This document shows positions 17,619 through 27,453 of a stretch of 64,000 nucleotides of DNA, piece after piece. Position numbers and translations under genes: made by a program. Position 1 is the first letter of the stretch. Each line of letters opens with the position of its first letter. Source of the stretch: Streptomyces sp. PTY087I2 (GTDB lineage: Bacteria > Actinomycetota > Actinomycetes > Streptomycetales > Streptomycetaceae); the NCBI RefSeq assembly GCF_001687325.1, contig NZ_LZRD01000029.1, positions 20,655-84,654 on the forward strand, read 5' to 3'. A model generated the notes under the pieces. The model was given only the letters and a program-made list of their open reading frames with translations, was not told where the DNA came from and did not search any database.

Positions 17619-17984
17619 ATGAGTCGTCAAGAACACGAGAAAAGGGACATGGCCTGCCTGGCGCTCGCGCTGGTCCTTCTGCCCTTTCTCCTGGGCATCG
17701 GGTACGTGGTGGTAGTGGGGGCCTGGCGTCTCGGGCGCTTCCTCTGGACCGACGGCGGCCCCCTGCTCGCCGAGGGCGATCCGAAGGCGTGGGTCCTCCT
17801 CGGCATGGTCCTGTTCTTCGTCGCGGTGGTGGCCTTCATCACGTGGGACGCGGGCCGGAACGGCGGCCCGAACCCCCGGCCGGGCCGGAAGGTCTACCGG
17901 GGAGACGACTGGTACTGGGAGGCCGATCCGATCGAGTACCCGCGGAAGCCGAAGGACGATCCCCGGCGCCCGCCTTTCCCGTGA
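17619..17984 (+). CDS. Small two-helix membrane protein
   Basis: A 121-residue hypothetical protein. Two hydrophobic helices (about 12-38 and 60-80) are followed by a charged Pro-rich tail with paired Trp/Tyr (DDWYWEADP). It starts 15 nt after the phosphodiesterase stop; GTG 17616 is an alternative first codon. High GC3 and close spacing support translation. No function can be assigned. Confidence 0.7.
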   Translation: MSRQEHEKRDMACLALALVLLPFLLGIGYVVVVGAWRLGRFLWTDGGPLLAEGDPKAWVLLGMVLFFVAVVAFITWDAGRNGGPNPRPGRKVYRGDDWYWEADPIEYPRKPKDDPRRPPFP

Positions 17985-17994
17985 CCTGCCGCCA

Positions 17995-18044
17995 CCGGTC
18001 CCCCGGGCCTGAGCCTGGGCTCGGGCTCAGGCCCGGGGGACCGG
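17995..18044. terminator. Strong bidirectional terminator
   Basis: A perfect 21-bp stem (17995-18015 with 18024-18044) with an 8-nt loop separates the small membrane protein gene from the convergent transketolase gene. Confidence 0.85.
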
Positions 18045-18070
18045 ACTCAGGGCCTGGCCGGCGACCTTGA

Positions 18071-20320
18071 TCAGCCGGACGAGTCCTGGCCGACGTCTCC
18101 CGTACCGCCCCCCGTCGGCGTCGCGCCGGGCCGCTCCCCGCCGGGGCGGACGGGGCCGGCCGCCGCGCGGATGCTCTCCCGGGCGGCTTCCGCGACCGCG
18201 CCGGGCGTGATGCCGAACTCCTCGTACAGGCGCTGGTAGGCAGCGGACGCGCCGAAGTGCTCCAGGCTGACCATGCGGCCCGCGTCGCCCACGATGTCCC
18301 GCCACCCCTGGGCGACCGCCGCCTCGACGCTCACCCGGGCCCGTACGTCGGGCGGCAGCACCTCGTCCTGGTACGCGTACGGCTGGTCGGCGAACCACTC
18401 GCGGCAGGGCATCGAGACCACCCGCGCGTCGACCCCGTCGGCGGCCAGCAACTCCCGTGCCTCCAAGGCGATGTGCACCTCGGACCCGGTGCCGATGAGG
18501 ATGACGTCCGGGGTGTCGCCGCGGCTGTCGGCGAGGACGTACCCGCCACGGGCGGCGCCGGACGCGGGGGCGTACGCGCCTTCGCCCGCTCCTCGCTCCA
18601 GGACGGGCAGCGGCTGCCGGGTGAGGGCGAGTCCGGCGGGCCGGTCGTGGTGCTCCAGGACGGTGCGCCAGCAGACGGAGGTCTCGTTGGCGTCGGCGGG
18701 CCGTACGACGTCGAGGCCGGGGATCGCCCGGAGTGCGGCCAGTTGCTCGACGGGCTGGTGGGTGGGGCCGTCCTCGCCGAGGCCGATGGAGTCGTGGGTC
18801 CAGACGTAGGTGACCGGCAGCTTCATCAGGGCGGCGAGGCGGACGGCCGGGCGCATGTAGTCGCTGAAGATCAGGAACGTACCGCCGTAGGGCCGGGTGA
18901 GGCTCTGGAGCGCGATGCCGTTGAGGATCGCGCCCATGGCGTGCTCGCGGATGCCGAAGTGGAGCGTACGGCCGTAGGGATTGCCCGGGAACTCGCCCGT
19001 CTGCTTCCCCTCCGGCACGAAGGACGGCTCGCCCTCCATGGTGGTGTTGTTGCTCCCCGCGAGGTCGGCCGAACCGCCCCACAGCTCGGGCAGCACGGGG
19101 GCCAGCGCGGTGAGCACATCGCCGGAGGCCTTGCGGGTGGCGATGCCCTTGGGGTCGGCGTCGAAGACGGGCAGGCTGTCGGTCCAGCCTTCGGGGAGCC
19201 GCTGTTCCCGCAGCCGGTCGAGGAGTGCGGCGCGCTCGGGGTGGGCGGCGCGCCACACCTGGTAGCGGGGCTCCCAGGCACGGTGGGCGGAGGCTCCGCG
19301 CTCGACGACCGCGCGGGCGTGCTCCAGTACGTCGTCCTCGACGGTGAAGTCGGCGTCCGGGTCGAAGCCGAGCAGCTTCTTGGTGGCGGCGACCTCGTCG
19401 TCGCCGAGCGCGGAGCCGTGGGCCTTGCCGGTGTTCTGCTTGGTGGGCGCGGGCCAGCCGATGATCGTACGCAGCAGGATCAGGGACGGCCGCCCGGTCT
19501 CGCTCTTCGCGGCCTCGACGGCGGCGAGCAGCGCGTCCACGTCCTCGACGTAGTCACCGGTGCGGGTGAAGTCGACCGTCTGGACGTGCCAGCCGTACGC
19601 GGCGTAGCGGGCGGTGACGTCCTCGCTGAAGGAGATGTCGGTGTCGTCCTCGATGGAGATGTGGTTGGAGTCGTAGAAGACGATCAGGTTGCCGAGCTCC
19701 TGGTGTCCGGCGAGCGAACTGGCCTCGGACGTCACGCCTTCCATCAGGTCGCCGTCGGAGGCGACGACGTACACATGGTGGTCGAAGGGGCTGGTGCCGG
19801 CGGGCGCGTCGGGGTCGAGGAGCCCGCGCTCCCGGCGGCCCGCCATGGCCATGCCGACGGCGGAGGCGAGCCCCTGGCCGAGCGGTCCGGTGGTGATCTC
19901 GACGCCCCGGGTGTGGCGGTACTCGGGGTGGCCGGGGGTGGTGGACCCCCAGGTGCGCAGCGCCTTCAGGTCGTCCAGCTCCATCCCGTACCCGCTCAGA
20001 TAGAGCTGGATGTAGAGGGTGAGGCTGGAGTGGCCGCAGGAGAGCACGAAGCGGTCCCGGCCGATCCACTGGTCGTCGGCCGGGTCGTGCCGCATCACCT
20101 GCTGGAACAGCAGGTACGCGAGCGGGGCCAGGCTCATCGCGGTGCCCGGGTGGCCGTGGCCCGCCTTCTGCACGGCGTCGGCGGCCAGCGCCCGCACGGT
20201 GTCGACGGCGCGGACGTCGAGCGGCCCCCAGCCCGCCGCCCGAGCCAGGGGCGGGGCCAGGCGTGGATCGCGGCCACGGTCCGGGCCGTCCGTCGCTTCG
20301 GGGGCGTTGGGGGGTGCCAT
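18071..20320 (-). CDS. tkt: Transketolase
   Basis: A 749-residue thiamine-diphosphate enzyme moving two-carbon units between sugar phosphates. Visible motifs: KAGHGHPGTAMSLAP, FVLSCGHSSLTLY, GPLGQGLASAVGMA, the ThDP/Mg motif GDLMEGVTSEASSLAGH ... NH, and in the second half GIREHAMGAILNGI and THDSIGLGEDGPTHQP. The last about 35 residues are a Gly/Pro/Thr-rich extension beyond the usual end (EFGITPGAVAEAAR). ATG 20320 has AGGAGG 5 nt upstream. It is not next to tal/zwf, so it may be a second transketolase besides the pentose-pathway operon copy. It is divergent from sodF. Confidence 0.95.
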   Translation of the reverse strand: MAPPNAPEATDGPDRGRDPRLAPPLARAAGWGPLDVRAVDTVRALAADAVQKAGHGHPGTAMSLAPLAYLLFQQVMRHDPADDQWIGRDRFVLSCGHSSLTLYIQLYLSGYGMELDDLKALRTWGSTTPGHPEYRHTRGVEITTGPLGQGLASAVGMAMAGRRERGLLDPDAPAGTSPFDHHVYVVASDGDLMEGVTSEASSLAGHQELGNLIVFYDSNHISIEDDTDISFSEDVTARYAAYGWHVQTVDFTRTGDYVEDVDALLAAVEAAKSETGRPSLILLRTIIGWPAPTKQNTGKAHGSALGDDEVAATKKLLGFDPDADFTVEDDVLEHARAVVERGASAHRAWEPRYQVWRAAHPERAALLDRLREQRLPEGWTDSLPVFDADPKGIATRKASGDVLTALAPVLPELWGGSADLAGSNNTTMEGEPSFVPEGKQTGEFPGNPYGRTLHFGIREHAMGAILNGIALQSLTRPYGGTFLIFSDYMRPAVRLAALMKLPVTYVWTHDSIGLGEDGPTHQPVEQLAALRAIPGLDVVRPADANETSVCWRTVLEHHDRPAGLALTRQPLPVLERGAGEGAYAPASGAARGGYVLADSRGDTPDVILIGTGSEVHIALEARELLAADGVDARVVSMPCREWFADQPYAYQDEVLPPDVRARVSVEAAVAQGWRDIVGDAGRMVSLEHFGASAAYQRLYEEFGITPGAVAEAARESIRAAAGPVRPGGERPGATPTGGGTGDVGQDSSG

Positions 20321-20451
20321 CGAGTCCTCCTGATCGTGGGGCCGTCGAAGGAGCAAATCACCTTTGCGGGACAAATCGGAGGAGGAGCGGCGTCCCAGGT
20401 CCTAGGCCGAAGGGCTGATCACTTCGGAACCCTCCTGCTGTTAGCCTGCTT

Positions 20452-20468
20452 CTGCACATAGATTGCAA
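20452..20468 (+). promoter_or_regulatory. Candidate Nur (nickel) operator of sodF
   Basis: CTGCAC-ATAGA-TTGCAA fits the Nur box I recall from S. coelicolor (TTGCAA-N5-TTGCAA, written tTGCaa-n5-ttGCAA). It lies 42 nt upstream of the sodF start, where Nur with Ni2+ would repress. Confidence 0.55.
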
Positions 20469-20510
20469 TAACAACTGGACGGCATTCCCAGCAGTCGGAG
20501 GGTTCGAACC

Positions 20511-21152
20511 ATGGCCACGTACACGCTCCCGGAACTCCCGTACGACTACGCGGCGCTCGAACCGGTCATCAATCCGCAGATCATCGAGCTGCACCACGAC
20601 AAGCACCACGCCGCGTACGTCAAGGGCGCGAACGACACCCTGGAGCAGCTGGAAGAGGCCCGCGACAAGGAGGCCTGGGGCGCGATCAACGGCCTCCAGA
20701 AGAACCTCGCGTTTCATCTCTCCGGCCACATCCTGCACTCGATCTACTGGCACAACATGACCGGCGACGGCGGCGGCGAGCCCCTCGCGGCGGACGGCGT
20801 GGGCGACCTCGCCGACGCGATCACCGAGTCCTTCGGCTCGTACGCGGGCTTCAAGTCCCAGCTGACGAAGGCCGCGGCCACCACGCAGGGTTCGGGCTGG
20901 GGCGTGCTCGCGTACGAGCCCGTCAGCGGCAAGCTGATCGTCGAGCAGGTCTACGACCACCAGGGCAACGTCGGCCAGGGCTCGGTCCCGATCCTGGTCT
21001 TCGACGCCTGGGAGCACGCCTTCTACCTTCAGTACAAGAACCAGAAGGTGGACTTCATCGAGGCGATGTGGCAGGTCGTCAACTGGCAGGACGTGGCCAA
21101 GCGTTACGCCGCGGCCAAGGAGCGGGTGGACGTGCTGCTGCTCGCTCCCTGA
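20511..21152 (+). CDS. sodF: Superoxide dismutase, Fe/Zn type
   Basis: A 213-residue cytoplasmic Fe/Mn-family superoxide dismutase. It opens TYTLPELPYDYAALEP. Metal ligands are His28 (IIELHHDKHH), His of NLAFHLSGH, and Asp and His of VFDAWEHAFY. In Streptomyces the equivalent enzyme is made when nickel is scarce, being repressed by Nur and by a small RNA from the sodN 3' end (known for S. coelicolor). sodN is not in this window. The upstream region carries the Nur-like box, and a GGAGGG ribosome site precedes ATG. The gene is monocistronic with its own terminator. Confidence 0.96.
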   Translation: MATYTLPELPYDYAALEPVINPQIIELHHDKHHAAYVKGANDTLEQLEEARDKEAWGAINGLQKNLAFHLSGHILHSIYWHNMTGDGGGEPLAADGVGDLADAITESFGSYAGFKSQLTKAAATTQGSGWGVLAYEPVSGKLIVEQVYDHQGNVGQGSVPILVFDAWEHAFYLQYKNQKVDFIEAMWQVVNWQDVAKRYAAAKERVDVLLLAP

Positions 21153-21229
21153 GCGCCGCCGGTCCACCGGATACGTCCTGCCTCGTGATCGTCTTCTCAA
21201 CCTTCACTTCGGCAGGCGGATGAACGGAG

Positions 21230-21260
21230 AGCCCTCGCGAGGACGTGACTCGCGGGGGCT
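21230..21260 (+). terminator. Terminator of sodF
   Basis: AGCCCTCGCGA pairs with TCGCGGGGGCT (one G-U) around a 9-nt loop and is followed by TTTCCC, 78 nt after the stop. Confidence 0.75.
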
Positions 21261-21310
21261 TTCCCATGCCGAGCATTTAGCCATTTAGCTCATGTGCTAA
21301 AAATACAAGC

Positions 21311-21655
21311 ATGAACTCCCCCGCCGTTCCAGCCGATGACGAGGCGAGCGCCTTCCGCGCGCTGGCCGATCCCACCCGCCGCCAGATCCTGGAGGACCTG
21401 CGGGGCGGCGAGCTGGCCGCCGGGGAGATCGCGCGCCGGTTCTCGATCAGCGCCCCGTCGATCTCGCGCCATCTGGGCGTGCTCAAGGGAGCGGGGCTCG
21501 TCACCGAGCGCCGGGACGCCAATCGCATCCTCTACTCGCTCGCCGAGGAACGGCTCGCCCTGTGCGTGGGCCGTTTCCTCAGCACGGTCTGCCCCGAGCA
21601 GATCGTGCTCCGCAACACGAAGTGGCGCTCCGCGCCGGAAGGCGACGCCTCATGA
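21311..21655 (+). CDS. ArsR-family winged-helix repressor
   Basis: A 114-residue regulator. ALADPTRRQILEDLRGGELAAGEIARRFSISAPSISRHLGVLKGAGLVTERRDANRILYSL is a typical ArsR/SdpR helix-turn-helix with wing. No CxC metal site is seen, so it more likely senses a non-metal cue or is an autorepressor of the SdpR kind. Its stop overlaps the start of the DUF2071 gene (ATGA), indicating one operon. The upstream promoter region is A/T-rich (ATTTAGCCATTTAGCTCATGTGCTAAAA) with a repeated ATTTAGC, a possible autoregulatory site. Confidence 0.88.
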   Translation: MNSPAVPADDEASAFRALADPTRRQILEDLRGGELAAGEIARRFSISAPSISRHLGVLKGAGLVTERRDANRILYSLAEERLALCVGRFLSTVCPEQIVLRNTKWRSAPEGDAS

Positions 21656-22394
21656 TCAGACCCCGGCTGTCCAGCGTCATCGAACGCCGCCTGCTGGTGA
21701 ACTACCGGGTGGACCCGTACGTGGCGGCGGCGCTGCTGCCCGCGCCACTGCGGCCCCAGTTGATACGCGGCCGGGCAGTGGCCGGAATCTGCCTCCTCCG
21801 CATCGGCGGGGTCCGCCCCGGCTGGGCCCCGGCCGCGACCGGGCTGACGAGCGAGAACGCGGCGCACCGGATCTCCGTGGAGTGGGACGGCCCGGACGGC
21901 GTCGAGCGGGGCGTGTACATCCCGCGCCGCGACACCGCCTCCCGCCTGAACGCCTTCGCGGGCGGCCGGATCTACCCGGGCGAGCACGGCCGCGCGGACT
22001 TCACGGTGCGGGAGGACCCTGACGCCGTACGGGTGGCCTTCGCGACCCGGGACGGCGAGGTGGAGGTGGACGCCACGGTGGAGCCGGCCGAAGAACTGCA
22101 CGGCAGCGGCCTGTTCACGGACCTGGCGGAGGCGTCGGAGTTCTTCCGCCGGGGCAGCCGGGGCCTCTCCCCAACGCGGCCGGCACCCACCTGGACGTCC
22201 TCGAACTGTCCACGCCCGCCTGGAAGGTGACTGCGGGCCGCCTCCGCCACGTACGCTCCACGTTCTTCGAGGACCTGGACCGCTTCCCGCCGGGCAGCGC
22301 GGTGCTGGACAGCGCGCTGGTGATGCGGGGCGTGGCAGCGGACTGGACCCAGGGGGAGCCGTTCCGGGTGGGGTGCGGGGCGGGGGTGGCATAG
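21652..22394 (+). pseudogene. DUF2071 protein gene with a single-base frameshift
   Basis: Translation from ATG 21652 gives a DUF2071-type protein (NYRVDPYVAAALLPAPLRPQ, GICLLRIGGVRP, EWDG). At the C4 run 22169-22172 the frame is lost and the product would end at 22230 with a nonsense Pro/Thr/Arg tail. Adding one base there restores a continuing family-like sequence (GTHLDVLELSTPAWKV ... FFEDLDRFPPGSAVLDSALV) to a TAG at 22392-22394, for 247 residues. Either a genuine one-base deletion or a sequencing error in a homopolymer. It is translationally coupled to the ArsR gene. Confidence 0.8.
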
Positions 22395-22464
22395 GTCGGG
22401 CTACGGGAGGCGGCCGGGCGGAAATTGTCGGCGGATCAGTGGGCCCGGATGCCACGATGACGCC

Positions 22465-23121
22465 ATGAGTTCTGCCCCCACCCCCGTCCCGGCGGACCCC
22501 ACCGTCCTGCACCCGATGCCCGGCCAGCCGCGCGTGGTGCAGCTGAAGCCGCTGGTGACCTCGGAGCTGGTGGAGGTCGGCGACTACTCGTACTACGACG
22601 ACCCCGAGCACGCCACGGAGTTCGAGACGCGGAACGTGCTCTACCACTACGGCCCGGAGCGCCTGGTGATCGGCAAGTTCTGCGCGGTGGCGACGGGGGT
22701 GCGGTTCATCATGAACGGCTCCAACCACCGTATGGACGGCCCGTCCACGTTCCCGTTCCCGACCCTCGGCGGCTCCTGGACCGACCATTTCGACCTGCTG
22801 ACGGGCCTGCCCAACCGGGGCGACACCGTGATCGGCAACGACGTCTGGATCGGCTACGAGGCGGTGATCATGCCGGGCGTCCGCATCGGGCACGGCGCGA
22901 TCGTCAGCGCCCGGTCCGTGGTGGTCTCGGACGTCCCGGACTACGGCATCGTCGGCGGCAACCCGGCCCGTCTGATCCGTACCCGGTACGAGGAGGAGGA
23001 CATCGCGCGCCTGCTGGCGGTGGCCTGGTGGGACTGGCCGGCGGAGCACCTGACGCGCCATATCCGTACGGTGATGTCGGGCACGGTGGCGGAGCTGGAA
23101 GCGGCAGCGCCTAGAACCTGA
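22465..23121 (+). CDS. CatB-related O-acetyltransferase (hexapeptide-repeat)
   Basis: A 218-residue left-handed beta-helix acetyltransferase of the xenobiotic/streptogramin/chloramphenicol type. Seen: VGDYSYYDD near the N-terminus, FCAVATGVRFIMNGSNHRMDG (catalytic His of the SNH segment), FPTLGGSW, then VIGNDVWIGYEAVIMPGVRIGHGAIVSARSVVVSDVPDYGIVGGNPA with the isoleucine-patch hexapeptides. It would transfer acetyl from acetyl-CoA to a hydroxyl of an unknown acceptor. Its last 11 bases overlap the end of the convergent GNAT gene. Confidence 0.92.
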   Translation: MSSAPTPVPADPTVLHPMPGQPRVVQLKPLVTSELVEVGDYSYYDDPEHATEFETRNVLYHYGPERLVIGKFCAVATGVRFIMNGSNHRMDGPSTFPFPTLGGSWTDHFDLLTGLPNRGDTVIGNDVWIGYEAVIMPGVRIGHGAIVSARSVVVSDVPDYGIVGGNPARLIRTRYEEEDIARLLAVAWWDWPAEHLTRHIRTVMSGTVAELEAAAPRT

Positions 23122-23596
23122 GCTTGAACCCGTCGTGGCTGCGGGTGAAGCCGAGCCCGGCGTAGAAGCGGTGCGCCTGCTCGCGCTGCTTGTTGCTCGT
23201 CAGCTGGACCAGCCCGCAGCCCCGCGCACGGACCCGCGCGATCGCCCGCTCCATCAGGATCCGGCCCAGCCCACCACCCCGCCGGTCCGCACGAATCCGT
23301 ACGGCCTCGATCAGGGCCCGTTCGGCACCCCCCTGACCGAGCCCGGGGATGTACGTCACCTGAAGACATCCGACAACCGCCCCGCCAACCCGCTCGTCGG
23401 CGTCCTCGACCAGGACCAGCATCTCGTTGCGCGGATCCGCGTCGATCGCCGCGAAGGCGCGCTCGTACGCCTCCGTGACCGCGACGGCCGCCGGATCCAC
23501 GACCCGCTCCTCATCGGCGAGCAGAGCGAGCACCGCGGGCAGGTCGGCACGGGTCGCGGGACGCAAGGCGAGTACGAGGGCGGGTTCAGCAGGCAT
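23111..23596 (-). CDS. GNAT-family N-acetyltransferase
   Basis: A 161-residue GCN5-related acetyltransferase. The acetyl-CoA loop is RADRRGGGLGRILMERAI (R/Q-x-x-G-x-G/A type). Strand 4 is GCLQVTYIPGL, and the C-terminal motif B is GLVQLTSNKQREQAHRFYAGLGF. Substrate unknown. ATG 23596 starts in a gap with little room for a promoter; the Xre-type gene lies upstream on the same strand, ending 67 nt earlier. Confidence 0.9.
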   Translation of the reverse strand: MPAEPALVLALRPATRADLPAVLALLADEERVVDPAAVAVTEAYERAFAAIDADPRNEMLVLVEDADERVGGAVVGCLQVTYIPGLGQGGAERALIEAVRIRADRRGGGLGRILMERAIARVRARGCGLVQLTSNKQREQAHRFYAGLGFTRSHDGFKLRF

Positions 23597-23663
23597 ATCG
23601 CCGACCCTAACCGGTCGGGTCCGGAGCTCCGCCGGAGGCTGACGGGCTCCGCCGGGGCAACGG

Positions 23664-24344
23664 CTAGGACGACCCCGGCAATCGGGACCAGAAGTGGTCG
23701 ACGATGTTGTCGATGTAGCGGCGGCCGTCCTCGCCCGATGCTGTCGTGCCGCCCGCCCGGCTCAGGGTGGCCGTCATCAGGGCCTGGTAGTCCTGTTGCA
23801 TGGCCTGCAAGGGGGCCTTCAGGTCGCGGCGGTCCATGGAGACCAGCTTGGCTATGTCGCGGACGTGGGCCTGCCAGCGGGTGGAGACCGCCTCGGTGAG
23901 GAGTCGGGCCAGTTCCTCTTCCAGTCTGGTGATCGCGATGAAGTCGCGGGGAGGCAGGCGGAGGACCTCGCCGAGCTTGGTCGACTGCCGTTTGTCGCCG
24001 GTCCATTGACCGGCCTCCTCCATGTACAGGTACGCGTCCAGGGTCAGGCCCGTGGCGCGTGCGACGTCCTCGGCCGAGACGCCTCTCGCGATGCGGTGTT
24101 CGAGCAGGGTGCTCGGGTGACCCATCAGTTCACCCGGTTGGCACCACAACGCGCCTGCCAGGGCTGTGAGTTCACCCGCGTCCGGGACGTGCGTGCCGCG
24201 TTCCCACGCGATCACGTGCTCGGGGGTGATGTGCGAGGTACCGAAGGACGCGCGCATGCCGTAGGCGACATGACCGGGGGCCATTCCGAGCTTCTCGCGC
24301 AAGGCGCGCGCTGCCCGCGCGTTGAAGGGGAGTGGTGGGTGCAC
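23664..24344 (-). CDS. Xre-type DNA-binding protein with duplicated HTH
   Basis: A 226-residue regulator starting at GTG 24344. Residues 10-75 form an Xre/Cro helix-turn-helix (ALREKLGMAPGHVAYGMRA ... ITPEHVIAWERGTHVPDAGELTALAGAL). A second, more degenerate unit follows (RIARGVSAEDVARATGLTLDAYLYMEE). The C-terminal half is helical (ITRLEEELARLLTEAV ...). No ribosome site precedes the start, so the mRNA may be leaderless or the start may be elsewhere. It is divergent from the purine permease gene (280 nt between) and could regulate it, though nothing direct shows this. Confidence 0.78.
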   Translation of the reverse strand: MHPPLPFNARAARALREKLGMAPGHVAYGMRASFGTSHITPEHVIAWERGTHVPDAGELTALAGALWCQPGELMGHPSTLLEHRIARGVSAEDVARATGLTLDAYLYMEEAGQWTGDKRQSTKLGEVLRLPPRDFIAITRLEEELARLLTEAVSTRWQAHVRDIAKLVSMDRRDLKAPLQAMQQDYQALMTATLSRAGGTTASGEDGRRYIDNIVDHFWSRLPGSS

Positions 24345-24623
24345 ACACGGAGAGTAGGGGAGTTGTCACCGGCACTTCCATGCCCTCTGTCGGCTGACTG
24401 CCGGTTTGGCGGCAAAGGTCGCCGTCGATTCCGTAGGAAAGCACAGGAGCGAAAGGGTGCCAACTAGACGCTCTACGCGGGTAGTTGCGCTCCCGTCAGT
24501 GCCGCGTATGATCCGCTCGCAAGGTGCCGCATGTGCGTTCGCACAGTGCCTGCCACGCGCTTCGGGCAGCCGTCGGCGCCCACCCGTCCCCCTCATTCGT
24601 TCGCATGCCCAGGAGACTCCGTC

Positions 24624-26075
<1,452 letters not shown>

Positions 26076-26112
26076 CGGGAGACCGGGGAGGACCGGCGGG
26101 CGCCGGCGGCAG

Positions 26113-26460
26113 TCAGTGGCCGCCCGCGTCCGCCAGGCAGAACTCGTTGCCCTCGGGGTCCTTCAGGACCGTCCAGGTCATCCCCTGCATCGACTGCTCG
26201 CCGACGACGGTCGCGCCCAGCTTCGCCAGGCGCTCCACGTCGGCCGGGCGGTCGGGCGAGGCGAAGTCGATGTGCACCCGGTTCTTGCCGGGCCTGGGCT
26301 CGGGCACCCGCTGGAAGCCGAGGACCAGCGGGGTGGCCGCGAGCACGACGAACGCGTCGTAGTCCTGGGTGTCCTCGACACCGAGCGCCTCGGCCCACCA
26401 GGCGGCCAGGGCCTGGGGGTCGGCGCAGTCGATCGTGATCATCTCCGGTGAGATTCGCAT
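26113..26460 (-). CDS. VOC-superfamily (glyoxalase-like) protein
   Basis: A 115-residue single-domain VOC protein: ITIDCADPQALAAWWAEALG, FQRVPEPRPGKNRVHIDFASPDR and DPEGNEFCLAD. It matches the glyoxalase-like domain often encoded alone in actinomycetes; the reaction is unknown. ATG 26460 has GAGGAG 3-4 nt upstream, so the short start is preferred over an upstream in-frame codon at 26490. It converges with the purine permease gene. Confidence 0.88.
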   Translation of the reverse strand: MRISPEMITIDCADPQALAAWWAEALGVEDTQDYDAFVVLAATPLVLGFQRVPEPRPGKNRVHIDFASPDRPADVERLAKLGATVVGEQSMQGMTWTVLKDPEGNEFCLADAGGH

Positions 26461-26575
26461 GCTCCTCACCGTACGGCGCACCACTGACAACGCCCTGCGG
26501 CCCGGGGCCCCGTGGGGCCGCTCAGACCAGGGCCGGCTCCGTCAGTGCGGCGGCCCCGGCCGCCTCGCCCGCGCG

Positions 26576-26609
26576 TATCCGCATGGGGGCAGTGTCCCCC
26601 ATGCGGATA
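26576..26609 (-). terminator. Terminator of the DsbA-family gene
   Basis: A perfect 14-bp stem (TATCCGCATGGGGG at 26576-26589, with 26596-26609) and a 6-nt loop, just past the stop at 26627. Confidence 0.8.
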
Positions 26610-26626
26610 TCCCCCGGCGGCCGGTG

Positions 26627-27277
26627 TCAGTCGAAGATCGGGCCCTGCGTCCGGGTGCGCTTGATCTCGTAGAAACCGGGGATGGAGGCGACCAGCAGCG
26701 TGCCGTCCCAGAGCTTCGCCGCGTCCTCGCCCTTGGGGGCGGGGGTGACGACCGGGCCGAAGAAGGCGACCTGCTCGCCGTCCGCTCCGGGGACCGCGAT
26801 GACCGGGGTGCCGACCTCCTGGCCGACCTTCTCGATGCCCTCCTGGTGGGAGGCGCGCAGCTCGGTGTCGTACGTGTCCTTGTCGGCGTACTCCGCGAGA
26901 TCCTCCGGCAGGCCGGCGTCCTTCAGCGCGGCGGCCACGGCCTCGCGGGTGGGGCCTTCGCCGTTGTTGTGGAAGCGGGTGCCGAGCGCGGTGTAGAGGG
27001 GGCCGAGCACATCGTCGCCGTGGAGCTGCTGGGCGGCGATGGCGACCCGGACCGGGCCCCACGCCTGGTTCGCCAGCATGTCCCGGTACTCCTCGGGCAG
27101 CTCGTCCAGCTTGTCCTCGTTCAGGACGGCCAGGCTCATCACGTGCCAGCGGACCTCGACGTCACGGACCTTCTCGACCTCCAGCATCCAGCGCGAGGTC
27201 ATCCACGCCCAGGGACAGAGCGGGTCGAACCAGAAGTCGACCGGGGTCTTGCCGTTCGCCGGGGTGTTCTCGGACAT
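26627..27277 (-). CDS. DsbA-family mycothiol-dependent reductase-like protein (Rv2466c type)
   Basis: A 216-residue thioredoxin-fold protein strongly resembling the mycobacterial mycothiol-dependent nitroreductase Rv2466c as I recall it: VDFWFDPLCPWAWMTSRWMLEV, WHVMSLAVLNE, AWGPVRVAIAAQQLHG, VGTPVIAVPG, VAFFGPV and a C-terminal IKRTRTQGP. The active site is Cys21-Pro-Trp-Ala24; the second cysteine of CPWC is missing, implying a monothiol mechanism. ATG 27277 has GAGGAG upstream. It is divergent from pepN copy 1, about 175 nt away. Confidence 0.9.
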   Translation of the reverse strand: MSENTPANGKTPVDFWFDPLCPWAWMTSRWMLEVEKVRDVEVRWHVMSLAVLNEDKLDELPEEYRDMLANQAWGPVRVAIAAQQLHGDDVLGPLYTALGTRFHNNGEGPTREAVAAALKDAGLPEDLAEYADKDTYDTELRASHQEGIEKVGQEVGTPVIAVPGADGEQVAFFGPVVTPAPKGEDAAKLWDGTLLVASIPGFYEIKRTRTQGPIFD

Positions 27278-27453
27278 GTCTCTCCTCTGAAGGGCGTGTT
27301 CACAGCAGGGCGTGACGCACGGAGGGCGTGTTCACCTTCGAACGAGAACGCCTCCCGGGGGCGACCCATTCCCTGCCTGCCACCGCGCGAGGACGCATGC
27401 AAGGATCAATGGGTTCGAACACGACACAAGACGCGCGTCACGAAGGAGTGCCC

